Below, one piece after another: positions 54,963 to 64,000 of a DNA stretch of 64,000 nucleotides. The stretch is from Ciborinia camelliae (taxonomy: Eukaryota > Ascomycota > Leotiomycetes > Helotiales > Sclerotiniaceae). Positions within the stretch are counted from its first letter, which is position 1, and every line of letters begins with the position of its first letter. Under the pieces are notes generated by a model. The model had not been told where the DNA came from. It did no database searches and was given only the letters and a program-made list of their open reading frames with translations. Made by a program: the position numbers and the translations under genes. The stretch spans positions 1,750,091 through 1,814,090 of the forward strand of contig JANPYM010000002.1 in NCBI GenBank assembly GCA_025890175.1, read 5' to 3'.

Positions 54963-56636
54963 CTAGACCGAATCACTTGCATCAAACCTCGGACCCCGAC
55001 TCGACCTCGGCGTCAAAACCTCCACAATAGTCTCCCCCGCAATATTCCTCCCCCTCCAATCCATCTCGTAATCCCCACTCTCGCTCTCGCTTCTTCCCCT
55101 TCCCCTTCCCCTTCCCTCTCTAGAACTGTCTCTCGAACTATCAGTGCTCGCACTTGAAAAACTCTCATTGCTAGAATGACTCTTCACACTACCGTTTCCC
55201 GAAATAGCATTTGAATTACTAAAAGGACTTTCCCTCGAATGATCAAAATTCACCGAGCGTCCCTGTACACTACCTGATCGATTTCTGGACGAAGGTGCAG
55301 AAGTGGGGTCATAGTATATTTGATCTCTATCTCTTGAATGGCGATGTTCTTGTCCTTGTGAGGATTTGCGGGAGATACGGATGGAATCATTTGTGCGGGA
55401 GATGTGGCCTTGGGTGTGTTGGGCGTCGTGAGGGTTGAAGGGATTCGAGGGGTAAGGGTTGTATGTTGAGCGGCCACGAGGTTGAGGGGTTGAGCCTATT
55501 GGGTGCTCAGAGAGGGGGCGGGGATGGGATGATGATGAGTTGTCGAGGACGGAGGTTCGGGTGTGGAATTCTTGTTCGGATTGAGGTTTAGATGGGTGGG
55601 TGGGTTGATAGGAGCGTCTTTTGTTATTGGTGTCTGGCCCTTTGAAGGAGGTGGGTTGGTATGAATTTCTGTGCGAAGGAGCGATGGATGAGAATGGTAA
55701 TTCGGGGGATGGAGAAGAAGAGCTGGAATCGGTGGGCTCTTCGGGAGTGGTAGATCGTGCTCGTTGAGAGAATTGAGGAGGAAAGCCAAATACTTCGGTT
55801 GAAGCTGGAGGTGTGGGAATTTTGGAAATATTGGATGGGTTATTTGGTGATGTTTCGGCACTGCTGTTGTGCATAGACCCTGATTGGGATCTAACGCTCC
55901 CATGCTGACCTGCCAAAAACATGTAGTTGCGTGGGACTTCGCCCTGGTATGGTAATCGGGTTAACTTCTCATCTGACTTTGATTGAGAATGGGCCTCTTG
56001 GATTGGTGATGGTGGGATATATGAGCCTCCAAGGTTAGGCCTTGCAGAGCGTCTGATCTCCGCATTAGAAGGTTGTAAGCGGAGATGCGAGGGTTTCTGC
56101 TTGATGGAATTGGGAACAGAAATTTCGCTGGGCAATCTTGAGAGGCTACTGCTACTGCGAATGCTACTGCTAGCTGCCGAAGACCCTCTGGCAGACTCGT
56201 CATTGCTGGAAGTCTCTGACAAGTCTGTTGCATCTGCTGAGGGTGGCCCGAACATTGATTGAACCGGAGAACTGGGTCTGGATTGTGAGACACCTCCGTA
56301 AAAACCTCTTTCGATTGCTCGAATGCCAAAGAGATCGCCTTCCCCAAGTTCCTCTACATTAAGTCTCTCCTGGGTGCTGTTTTCCTTCTCATGTTCCTCA
56401 ATCTTGATATTCTTCGCAAGCCTAGCATGGATATTTAGTTAAATCCTTTGATTCCGGATGTTCGCTTATACCTTCTTTTATTGTACAATACTTTTATCAA
56501 GCCAGCAATGAACACAATAAGAATCAAACCACCAAGTATAAGTCTGCAGTGTCTTGTTAGACAGGAATATGAATCGTCATTCTCGAGGGGCTTACCCAAA
56601 CCTGACAGACAAATCTGAACTTCCAAACCACCCCAT
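54963..56636 (-). CDS. Single-pass membrane protein with long disordered tail
   Basis: Deduced exons 56636-56596, 56543-56472 and 56421-54963, 523 residues. The very short N-terminus (MGWFGSSDLSVRFG) is followed by one transmembrane helix at about 14-30 (LILGGLILIVFIAGLI), a basic stop-transfer region (YNKRRYKR) and a long Ser/Pro/Asn/Arg-rich cytosolic-type tail. Many SP/TP motifs, polar low-complexity stretches and a final Arg/Ser-rich segment (EGRGRGRGRSESESG) indicate disorder and phosphorylation. No signal peptide with cleavage site was seen, so the helix is best read as a signal anchor. No family recognised; fungal membrane adaptor is a guess. Three consistent splice sites support the model. 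The two small upstream exons are the less certain part. Confidence 0.65.
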
Positions 56637-58252
56637 TATGAATAATATTATATAGATTGCTTGTTATTATATTTGAACAATACTTATCAGATTGAAGTTC
56701 AATATGCAATAAGTGGTGTTATATGGAAAGCTTGAAGGAATCCAGATTCCTTTTGATGCCGCACAGGTCGAAAATGAATGAATGTAATAAGAAATAAGAG
56801 ACAAGATCGAAAGAGCAACAACGATGAGCACAGCTTTATCGGTTATGCCAGCATAAAAGCCAACAAGAGCCGTCCAAAGAGTCGGTATGGGGTCTGGTGT
56901 GAGGAATTGGAATCGATGAAGCACGGTCCGTGCTTGTACCTGCTGCCAGCTCTCGAGAGTTTGCGTTTTAGATGGATGATTCAAATGGATAGCCAAAACG
57001 ATGAAAGTGGATCGATGTGTGGTTTCAGAAGTTTGGAAGAGTAGATAGAAATATTGAATAATGAATAGATGACAAATGTATCTGGGTAAAGTATGTCACT
57101 ATGGCCAAAAGGTAGAGGTCAATCGATGTAAGAATTTGAGCCGTTTGATAACACTCCAACGGGAATGTTGAAAAGAGACTATATATGTTGAGTGAAAAGG
57201 AGAGTATGGTCCCTATGTAGGAATGATTGAATGAAAGAATGAAAGAATGAAAGAATGTCGAGTAAAGAAGAAGAGACAGAGAAAGTCAAAAGTCGAAACA
57301 AAATCTGAGCTCGAAAACGGATCAGCAGAATTATCACAACCTTAAGTAAAGAAACAGCATTGATGAAAAGTATCAGTCAATTTTTGGAAGATTTTTGACG
57401 TAAACGGAAGCACCAGTTTCAATAGCGGCGTCCTCTAGGCCGTTCATCCACACTTCACGATGAATGTGTAGAATTATATACGACCATTGGAGAGTCTCAC
57501 ATGGCGAAGCACCCTTGTTCCACAAATCCAATAGGTACTACCTAGATATGTTCGGACTTGTTCATCTAGCCATGCTGTGAGCGCCATGGAATATGCAACG
57601 CTGTGGCTAAAGAGGTCAAATAACATCGGAATGTTTGTCCAAGTTGACATGATCCACTGGAGGAGGGAGAGGTGGCATGGCAATAAAATTGACCGAGCAC
57701 GGGTTGTGGTCTGTAGATGATGAGCTCTCGTGCTGCTCTTTGACATCTAAATGCTGGCAGTTTCGAATCATTTCAAATCATTTTTGAGGTTTGATGTTTT
57801 TGAATGGCGTAAAATCATGAATGGGCGGCTGCTCCTTTTTAGTATGTCGCACCATAGGCATGTCTGCATGCATGACCCCCCCTGTGGAGATCAATTTTGG
57901 TTGTCGAAGATTAACCATCAACCAACCAATTTGAATCGTAAGGACGAAGTTAGCCAGGTTAGCTAGGTATATACATATAAGGAGCGCTTGTCATATATAT
58001 ACCTATTTATACATCTATTACCTAGTACATTTATGTGCGCCATTCCAATCATTGGATTGGATTGGATTGGATTGGATTGTTGACCAGATGAGGTTGATTC
58101 GGGATCGAATAGAATGGAATGTGCGTGAGAATTTAGTGATGCTACTGCTACAACAGTACTGTCGCAATTTTGAAAATATGTAAGATGAGCCAAGGATTCG
58201 ACGACAGGAGCAGAGATCATGGCTGTCTCTCTTGGCTGGCTGGCTGTGCATA

Positions 58253-58325
58253 CATAAAAATGGAGAATACCTGGGCCGGGCACGTAGGTACAGCGGGTAG
58301 ACACAGTATTCTCCATTTTTATGTG
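58253..58325. repeat. Perfect 19-bp inverted repeat, 35-nt loop
   Basis: ACATAAAAATGGAGAATAC (58253-58271) is exactly mirrored by GTATTCTCCATTTTTATGT (58307-58325). RNA from either strand would form a 19-bp hairpin with a 35-nt loop. Confidence 0.9.
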
Positions 58326-58868
58326 TTTCCTATCTATAAGTAAGTGAGAGAGCCCTGGAGGCCTTTCAAAATATTATATTATACCGGTACTACACTCTTA
58401 TTAATGTTAATGCCAACAACTTTCCTTACTGTGACCATACCCAGGTCTGCATATGGAATTGAGGCCTGAAGATTTTTTCGTCAACTTCCACACACACATT
58501 TTGCAAGGCCAGCTGGCATCAATAAACCAACATGGATATCTTCCTTCCTTCACTGAAATTATCCGTTTTCAGATACCATTACCTCTCATTTTCCTTTCAT
58601 TAATTCCCAAAGCGAAAAATCTCGTATTGTTGATCAAGAATCGCATTGGATTGCCAATAGTGGTAGTGGTTGTGGTTGTGGTTGTGGTCGTGGTCGTGGT
58701 TGTGGTCGTGGTTGTGTTGTGTTGTGTGTTGGATTGAAAGGGTTTTTGTTGATGCTCCCTCCGGACGTACAGATGGATTGCACAGGGCATGTTGCAAACG
58801 ACCTTCCTGCGCGTACCACTTCGTATGGGGTTTGAGGGTACCATACCAACCCGCAAAACCATCGGCTC

Positions 58869-58898
58869 AGTTGACTCAGTTGACTCAGTTGACTCAGT
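58869..58898 (+). promoter_or_regulatory. Three TGACTCA (Gcn4/CpcA-type) sites in tandem
   Basis: AGTTGACTC is repeated at a 9-base spacing, each unit containing the perfect Gcn4/AP-1 core TGACTCA. It lies about 0.7 kb upstream of the SAM-domain gene. It may be a simple repeat rather than a working operator. Confidence 0.4.
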
Positions 58899-58980
58899 GG
58901 ACAGTCTAAGGTTCCTTCTTCACCATTTCTTTAGATCTATTGACCACGAAATCGATCGAGATGGTTGTGGCATGGTATTA

Positions 58981-59038
58981 TTGTGGAAAAGAGTTATACT
59001 AAGCCACTCTGCTTAGCATTATATACCATTTCCAACAA
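58981..59038. repeat. ~60-nt fold-back repeat, copy B
   Basis: Same design as the copy at 39381-39441: TTGTGGAAA..ATTTCC AACAA ends around AAGCCACTCTGCTTAGC, flanked by TTA on both sides. Confidence 0.75.
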
Positions 59039-59570
59039 TTATATTTGTTGTTGGTTCCCGTAGTAGAGGTTCTCACTACCCCTTTAGCCCCAGTGGCCAT
59101 GCTCTAAGGGCCTACGGCAGCCATCAACCCCAACGGAGGAGTCAGAGCACTTTCAGGATTCTTGAACCATCTTCTAAGATTTCTGTTGCTTTTTTTCATA
59201 TGCCGCTGCGCATTTCTCATAGTTGAACAGTGAGTCCAGAAATAATTTTACCAACAAATGAAGCACATATGAGGAGGCTCCCATTTGTGTGATTCCCGGT
59301 TGTTCATGTGGAATTACTGGCTTCAAGAAAGGATTGAGGAGCTCGATATGTGTAAAATCGTATCCCGTACTTAGCTCGAGGAAGGAACCTATCGTAGGTG
59401 CTCAGTTCATATTTAGTACAGTAACAAGACGATCGCATGGCATACTAGAACATACAGGTACTAGACACCTAGGTAGAGTACGCTATGAAGATTTCCATTT
59501 CTTGTTAACACTCTCTTCATCTTCATTTTATCTCTTTCCATACTGTCTACGAAACACATCTGCAGCGACG

Positions 59571-60239
59571 ATGGCTCCATTTGTACCAAAGCCACGTTCC
59601 CTTTCCAATAACCCAGAGCCTCCCAATGGCCCGGGTGCATATAATCTCGACGGACCTGCTGATAGAAATCAAGCCTTGTCATCTCTTTCTCCTTCCTTAG
59701 ATAGGGACATGTCTCGTGTGTATCTCGAAGACAATCCCGCATCCCTCCAGAACAACCATTCAGCGTTATCCATCAAGATCCGCGCCCCAGTAATCACGCA
59801 AGGTAGTGATAGATCTATCGAAGAGCCAAATCCTGCAGGCAGTAGAGATGATGAATGGGGAACGAGGGATACTATGCGTGGCGAAGACCCCGTACAATCA
59901 ATGGAGGACGAAATGGAGGACGAAACGGAGAACGAAATGGAGGACGACATGGATGACCAAATGGTACTTCCCCTATTCACATGGAACACATCGCAATGCA
60001 GTGAATGGATCCACCAATTCCTATTCTCCCATTGTGTATGGGAATCAGAAGAGGCGTTAAGCGTATGTCTCCAATGGAGGGGAACTGGCCAAGATTTGTA
60101 TCGCACGACACAGGCGCAGTGGGAGAGCTTAATGGGCCGGTTTTTCGCAATGTTGATATATGAATTATTGCAATCAATGCTGAAGAAGGATGGAAATGAA
60201 ATCATGGGGGGTGCGCCTGCAGATGTCTTCATGACTTGA
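59571..60239 (+). CDS. SAM/pointed-like domain protein
   Basis: 222 residues from the ATG at 59571 (GCGACGATGGC, strong context); an in-frame ATG at 59289 would add 94 residues of doubtful composition, so I prefer the internal start. Residues 1-110 are Pro/Ser/Asn-rich and likely disordered. Residues 111-131 alternate Met, Glu and Asp (MEDEMEDETENEMEDDM), a strongly acidic block. Residues 135-204 fit a SAM/pointed-type bundle: W138 and W146 positions, SEWIHQFLFSH, the GTGQDLY turn, W184 and a final FFAMLIYELLQSML helix. SAM domains mediate protein-protein contacts; partners unknown. Family assignment is moderate, because length and key spacing match but I cannot run a profile. Confidence 0.6.
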   Translation: MAPFVPKPRSLSNNPEPPNGPGAYNLDGPADRNQALSSLSPSLDRDMSRVYLEDNPASLQNNHSALSIKIRAPVITQGSDRSIEEPNPAGSRDDEWGTRDTMRGEDPVQSMEDEMEDETENEMEDDMDDQMVLPLFTWNTSQCSEWIHQFLFSHCVWESEEALSVCLQWRGTGQDLYRTTQAQWESLMGRFFAMLIYELLQSMLKKDGNEIMGGAPADVFMT

Positions 60240-61565
60240 ATGGCCGACGAAGTCTGATGAGATTACGAATTTAACCTGTATGTTTCTCAATTTATCCCCC
60301 TTCATCATCAACCAAGCTGACATCTCAGTATTTCCCCTAAGTCCCCTACCGGAAAGTAGGGTAGGGGACTTATCACGCGCATGCAATATCACTCCAGGCG
60401 GTCCATTTGGCACCACCTATTATTGCCATATTTTACAAAGACACCTAGCTGGGTGGATACTGAAGAAACCAAAGAAATTGAATGAAGTTTATTATTATTA
60501 TTTTTTACTTTTGCGTGTATATTCTGGCAGAATAGATTTATGATTTATCGAAATCATCCACTTGTTCACTATACATTGAATATATAAGAACAAAAACATC
60601 AACTGCAAATTATACAATAGAATCACCATCACAGACATAGGTAGATAACCCCGCATCCCCATCACTTAACCCTCCCTTCCCTCCCAAATCTCCTTCCCCG
60701 CCTCTCCCTCCAAATTCGCTATGTGCCGCCCCTCAATCAGACATCCAACTTCATATATAAAAAATCAACATCCCAATATGGCCCATCTTAGGTATTTCTA
60801 TTTCTCACACCAGTTCCCTTTATACCTATCCTATCCTCTTCCCATTCCAAATGCTATCCACCCAATACGTATATTTAATCAATTCACATCTAACACTTCG
60901 TCACCAACTACTCCATAACCACTTCATACCGGCAGATACCTCTCCATCATTTCAACGCCCAGCTTCTCCCCTTAATAATAAGAAGACTTTCTAACTCCAT
61001 CCACCCACCCACCCACCCAACTACCCTCTAACCCCCCCCCCCCCCAAATATTAATTTTTCCTCACCGCCAAAAATCTCTTTCAAGAATTCCCATCCCCAT
61101 TCAAAACCTCTCTCAAGAGTTGATCCTTAAATGGATAGATAATCTTTAATTTTTTCTAATCGTAAGGTTAAGATGACAATAGAAATTTCTATATTTTGTA
61201 AAAAAAAACATAGGAGTTTGATTTTTGATTTGTTTTTATTTCGTCTCTTGAAACGATTATTCTCCTTCAAAATGCTTTTAAAGAATATTAGAATATATTT
61301 CTCCATTACTGTCACACTTCCTTTTAAATATAGTTTCAACATACCTCTTCATTATCATTTTATAAAACCTAATAGTTGCATGCAGTGTAAAACATACTTG
61401 CAATGAAAGCCAATTCACTCATTATCATGGCCATGATTATATATGTCGTATTCATAAGTACCTGCTCTATGAATAACTCCCATAACCCAATTGACCCTAT
61501 AGGGATATGATATACATGTACACAATATTATACGTACAGCCATCTATCCATCTTCGCGCATCTAG
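60240..61565. other. Spacer between SAM-like and RAD5 genes
   Basis: It contains the perfect 12-bp hairpin (60339-60371), CCCA/CCAC repeats near 61000-61045 and AT-rich sequence. No gene was recognised. Confidence 0.55.
60339..60371. repeat. Perfect 12-bp inverted repeat downstream of SAM gene
   Basis: AAGTCCCCTACC pairs with GGTAGGGGACTT around a nine-base loop, 100 bases after the stop codon of the SAM-like gene. It could form a stable hairpin in the 3' untranslated region. Confidence 0.8.
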
Positions 61566-64000
61566 CTAAGAAAGAAGTTCCTTAATATCCTCAATCCGCT
61601 GTAATTTTTTCTCCTCGTCACTCATCATACCCAGAGAACTCGCGCTGGTGAGTCAACTATTAGTATCCAGCTCAATATTTCGTAGGAAGTGCTGTAAAAA
61701 AAAGGGGGGGGGGATTTCTCAAACTCACATGAACTTCTTCCGATCCTGAATCCTCAACATCCTTTCCTCCACACTCCCCCCTGACAATAAACCTCTTAAC
61801 AACCACCTCATCCACCTGCCCCATCCGATGCACCCGATCAATCGCCTGAGCCTCGACTGCAAAACTCCACCACGGATCCATCATAAACACTCTCTTCGCC
61901 ATCGTCAAGTTCAATCCCACACCACCAGCTCTCAGACTCAAGAGGAGCACCACCCCCTTTTCACTATCTTTAAACTGTGTTAAAACTGCTGCTCGAGCCT
62001 TTTGAGCCATCGATCCATCTAATCGCAAAAATGGAATCGAGGAACGTGTTAATGCTGGTTCGATTAGGGAAAGAAACGATGTGAATTGACTAAACACGAC
62101 CGACTTGGTGCCCGGAGATTCTTTTCGAAGGAGCTTGAGATTACTTAATAGTGCGCCAATTTTGGCAGACCCGTTGGATCCAATTCTCTGTAGACTTATT
62201 TTTAACTTCCCATTCTTACTTTCGGGATGTCCTTCATCTTTCACCACCTCGAAAATATCATGTGCATTAAGCAGTTCACGACAGCTGAAACAGCGAGGTA
62301 ATTCGCCTTTGTCGGTTTGATGTTTGATGTAACCAAGTAGACATTTCTTGCACGCCGAATGCCAGCAACCCGTGACGGTTTGTTCGATCATTGGTTCTTC
62401 GCAACAGATGGGACATTCATTTTCGGCCTCGTCGCGAATTTGTTCGAGGACGTGCGCGCCGAATACATTAGTATCGACAGCCTCTTCGTTCAGTTTGAAT
62501 TGCTCGATGAGATTCTGTAGGTCCATATCGTCGGAGAGACCGCTTGCAGCATCTGCGGCTTCGGCTGCATCTTCTTCATCTGCTACTAGTGTTTGGTTGC
62601 GAGTAAGGATGGGATGACAGCATGATTGGCGAAGTCGGAGGATTTGGGCGAATATGCTCGTGTAGGCTTTGAGAACAGTACCTGCTTCAACGTTGGCTGA
62701 GAAGGTGCGCTTGGCTCTTGTGAAGATGTGATCATAGACTTCTCGTTCGGGTTCTGATAGCTCAATTTCGACGATATCGATGGTCTTTTTGGGTAGAGGA
62801 ACTAATGCTTCGCCGCTTGGTGTTTTCATGTCTTTTGTCCGACGAAGTACCAGGGGCTCAAGGACTGTCTGAACAACGTCGAGGGCACGCATAAAGTCTT
62901 TAGATTCGAATGGTATTGTGATGAATGTTTTCCAGAAGGAGAAATTGCTCCAAGGTTCCACTCTTAAAAATCGGACCAAGCTGAAAAGATCTTCCAATCG
63001 ATTGACAATGGGTGTTCCGGTAAGTGCCCATCGATGTTCGGCAGCAATCTCATAGCCTAGAAACTTTAATTAGTATAGTGATTTGTAGAATGTTAAGAAA
63101 TCAAGCCAATGGCTGGCCATACTTGGGATGCTAGAAAGTGTCCTAGTTGACTTACATGCTTTCGCAGTTTTGGACTGCCTGTTTTTGATATGATGGGCTT
63201 CATCCAAAATCACACGGAAAAATGAGAGGGAAAATAAGCCCCCATGACCGCCTCTATCACCGTTTCTGGCAGTAACCTGATTGAATTCGGATAAAATGAC
63301 ACCATAACTCGTAATAACAACATTGGGCGCTGATGGAGCATTGGCCTCGCAGCAAAGAGCTTGAAGATTCGCTGTTTTATCACTACCATAGTAAACAATA
63401 CTCTTCATGGTCCCATCCTTTGAAGCATTTTCGGCTTCACTCTGCCATTGGGCTAGAAGTGACATTGGTGCCACCACAAGAGTTGTACAGGGAGCCCTTT
63501 CTACGGATGATAATTTGGCCGGAAGTCGAGGAAGACTATTCGCGGATGTAGCCTTCGAGCGTCTCTCGTCCAATTTCACGGCTACGTCAGATTTATTGGA
63601 GTGGATAAGACTCATCATCTCAATTGTCTTCCCCAGGCCCATCTCATCGGCAAGAATACCTCCGAGACAATGTTGTTCTTGAAGAGGAAACTCTAAGGAA
63701 AGTGCACCAGAATATGGGTTGACATAGAATTTATCTTGATCAGCCACCTGAATAACCTCCTTATCATCCATATCCTTCGTAGGCCAAGCATATTCTTCCC
63801 ATAGGGGATGCATCGAGGCTTCTCTCTTTTTATCTTTCTCATCGCGCTCCTTCGCCATCATCCAATATAATGCTTGCTTTTGATATGGCCGCAAATCCAT
63901 CGCAAAACTTTCTGCTGGTTCAGCCTCAGGGGCATTTAAATCAAAGGATTGAGCTTTGCTGTATAGAGTGTCAAGCTGGTTCTGCTCAAGCTCTTTCCCT
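61566..64000 (-). CDS. RAD5: RAD5-type SNF2 helicase / RING ubiquitin ligase (5' truncated by window)
   Basis: The 5' end lies beyond 64000. Exons seen: 64000-63156, 63056-61729 and 61644-61566. The first visible exon gives DLRPYQKQALYWM, the Walker A region GGILADEMGLGKT and DEAHHIKN; the next has HRWALTGTPIVNRL, the RING (CPIC, then CWHSACKKC, then CFSC), and the helicase C motifs DGSM, SLRAGGVGLNL and DRVHRMGQ. Rad5 polyubiquitinates PCNA and remodels stalled forks in post-replication repair, in the nucleus. Near 61776-61781 six Cs (six Gs in the gene) shift the frame by one: five would continue into SVEERMLRIQDRKKF and IASSLGMMSDEEKKL to the stop at 61566, exactly as in the family. The junction after the shift (GTGAGT..CACCAG, 84 bases) fits, so the shift is either an assembly error or a recent inactivation. 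Confidence 0.9.

Larger units (their letters stand above)
56637..59570. other. Spacer with inverted repeats and microsatellites
   Basis: It contains the promoter of the membrane-protein gene, ATTGG repeats (58045-58080), the 19-bp inverted repeat (58253-58325), a TGGTTG/TGG run (58662-58730), three TGACTCA sites (58869-58898) and the second fold-back copy (58981-59038). No gene was recognised. Confidence 0.6.

Noticed and set aside
57474..57746. A 90-codon minus-strand frame
   Set aside because: No motif, no splice partners and no composition difference from its flanks.
58453..58737. A frame ending in a long Val run
   Set aside because: The Val run is a TGG/GTT microsatellite; no domain and no support for translation.
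59289..59570. N-terminal extension of the SAM-domain gene
   Set aside because: The frame is open but has poor protein character; the ATG at 59571 has a better context and directly starts the Pro-rich region.

Overview
The window is nuclear DNA of a filamentous ascomycete (Pezizomycotina). Genes carry short GT..AG introns of about 50 to 240 bases, spacers are long and AT-leaning, and tRNAs have eukaryotic layout (one with an intron after position 37). An FMP27 homologue, a RAD5 homologue, a fungal kinase-like protein and a KRE9-type GPI protein are present. Intergenic CCTAGGTA/TAGGTAGG words and overall gene style remind me of Leotiomycetes such as Sclerotiniaceae; this is an impression, not a proof.

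Layout. 0.8-4.3 kb: EFL1/RIA1-type ribosome-maturation GTPase (+). 4.9-8.6 kb: two terpenoid genes in tandem (+), a trichodiene-synthase-like class I cyclase and a HAD/class II terpene-cyclase fusion of the drimane type; this is the most interesting gene pair. 10.6-12.2 kb: a VPS62-family protein (+). 12.7 kb: tRNA-Thr(AGT) (-). 14.4-16.5 kb: a kinase-like protein lacking key catalytic residues (+), convergent with a CofD/UPF0052 protein (16.7-18.6 kb, -). 20.4-29.5 kb: one uninterrupted 3012-codon FMP27/BLTP2 bridge-like lipid-transfer gene (+), followed by a 10-N gap beside a G-quadruplex-like tract. 31.0-32.3 kb: Ser-rich unknown protein (-). 36.1-36.6 kb: secreted protein with ten cysteines (-). 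37.9 kb: tRNA-Ser(AGA) (+). 40.9-41.5 kb: four-helix MARVEL-like membrane protein (+). 42.5 kb: second tRNA-Thr(AGT) (+). 44.6-45.3 kb: Gln-rich repeat coiled coil with a C-terminal anchor (+). 50.1-50.9 kb: KRE9/KNH-type GPI cell-wall protein (+). 55.0-56.6 kb: single-pass membrane protein with a long disordered tail (-). 59.6-60.2 kb: SAM-like domain protein (+). 61.6-64.0 kb: 3' part of a RAD5 helicase/ubiquitin ligase (-), with an apparent one-base frameshift and its 5' end outside the window.

The roughly 34-61 kb part is gene-poor and holds non-coding repeats: a 694-bp TA-flanked MITE-like element with 32-bp terminal inverted repeats, a 527-bp inverted-repeat element with a nested third copy, two copies of a ~60-nt fold-back repeat, a 98-bp hairpin, two perfect short inverted repeats, an (8-bp)x15 array and a 25-bp purine array.

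Housekeeping genes (EFL1, FMP27, RAD5) sit between lineage-specific ones. Only the two terpenoid genes look functionally linked. Exon boundaries were deduced by eye from splice consensus, reading frame and remembered family motifs; none was checked by transcript data or search.
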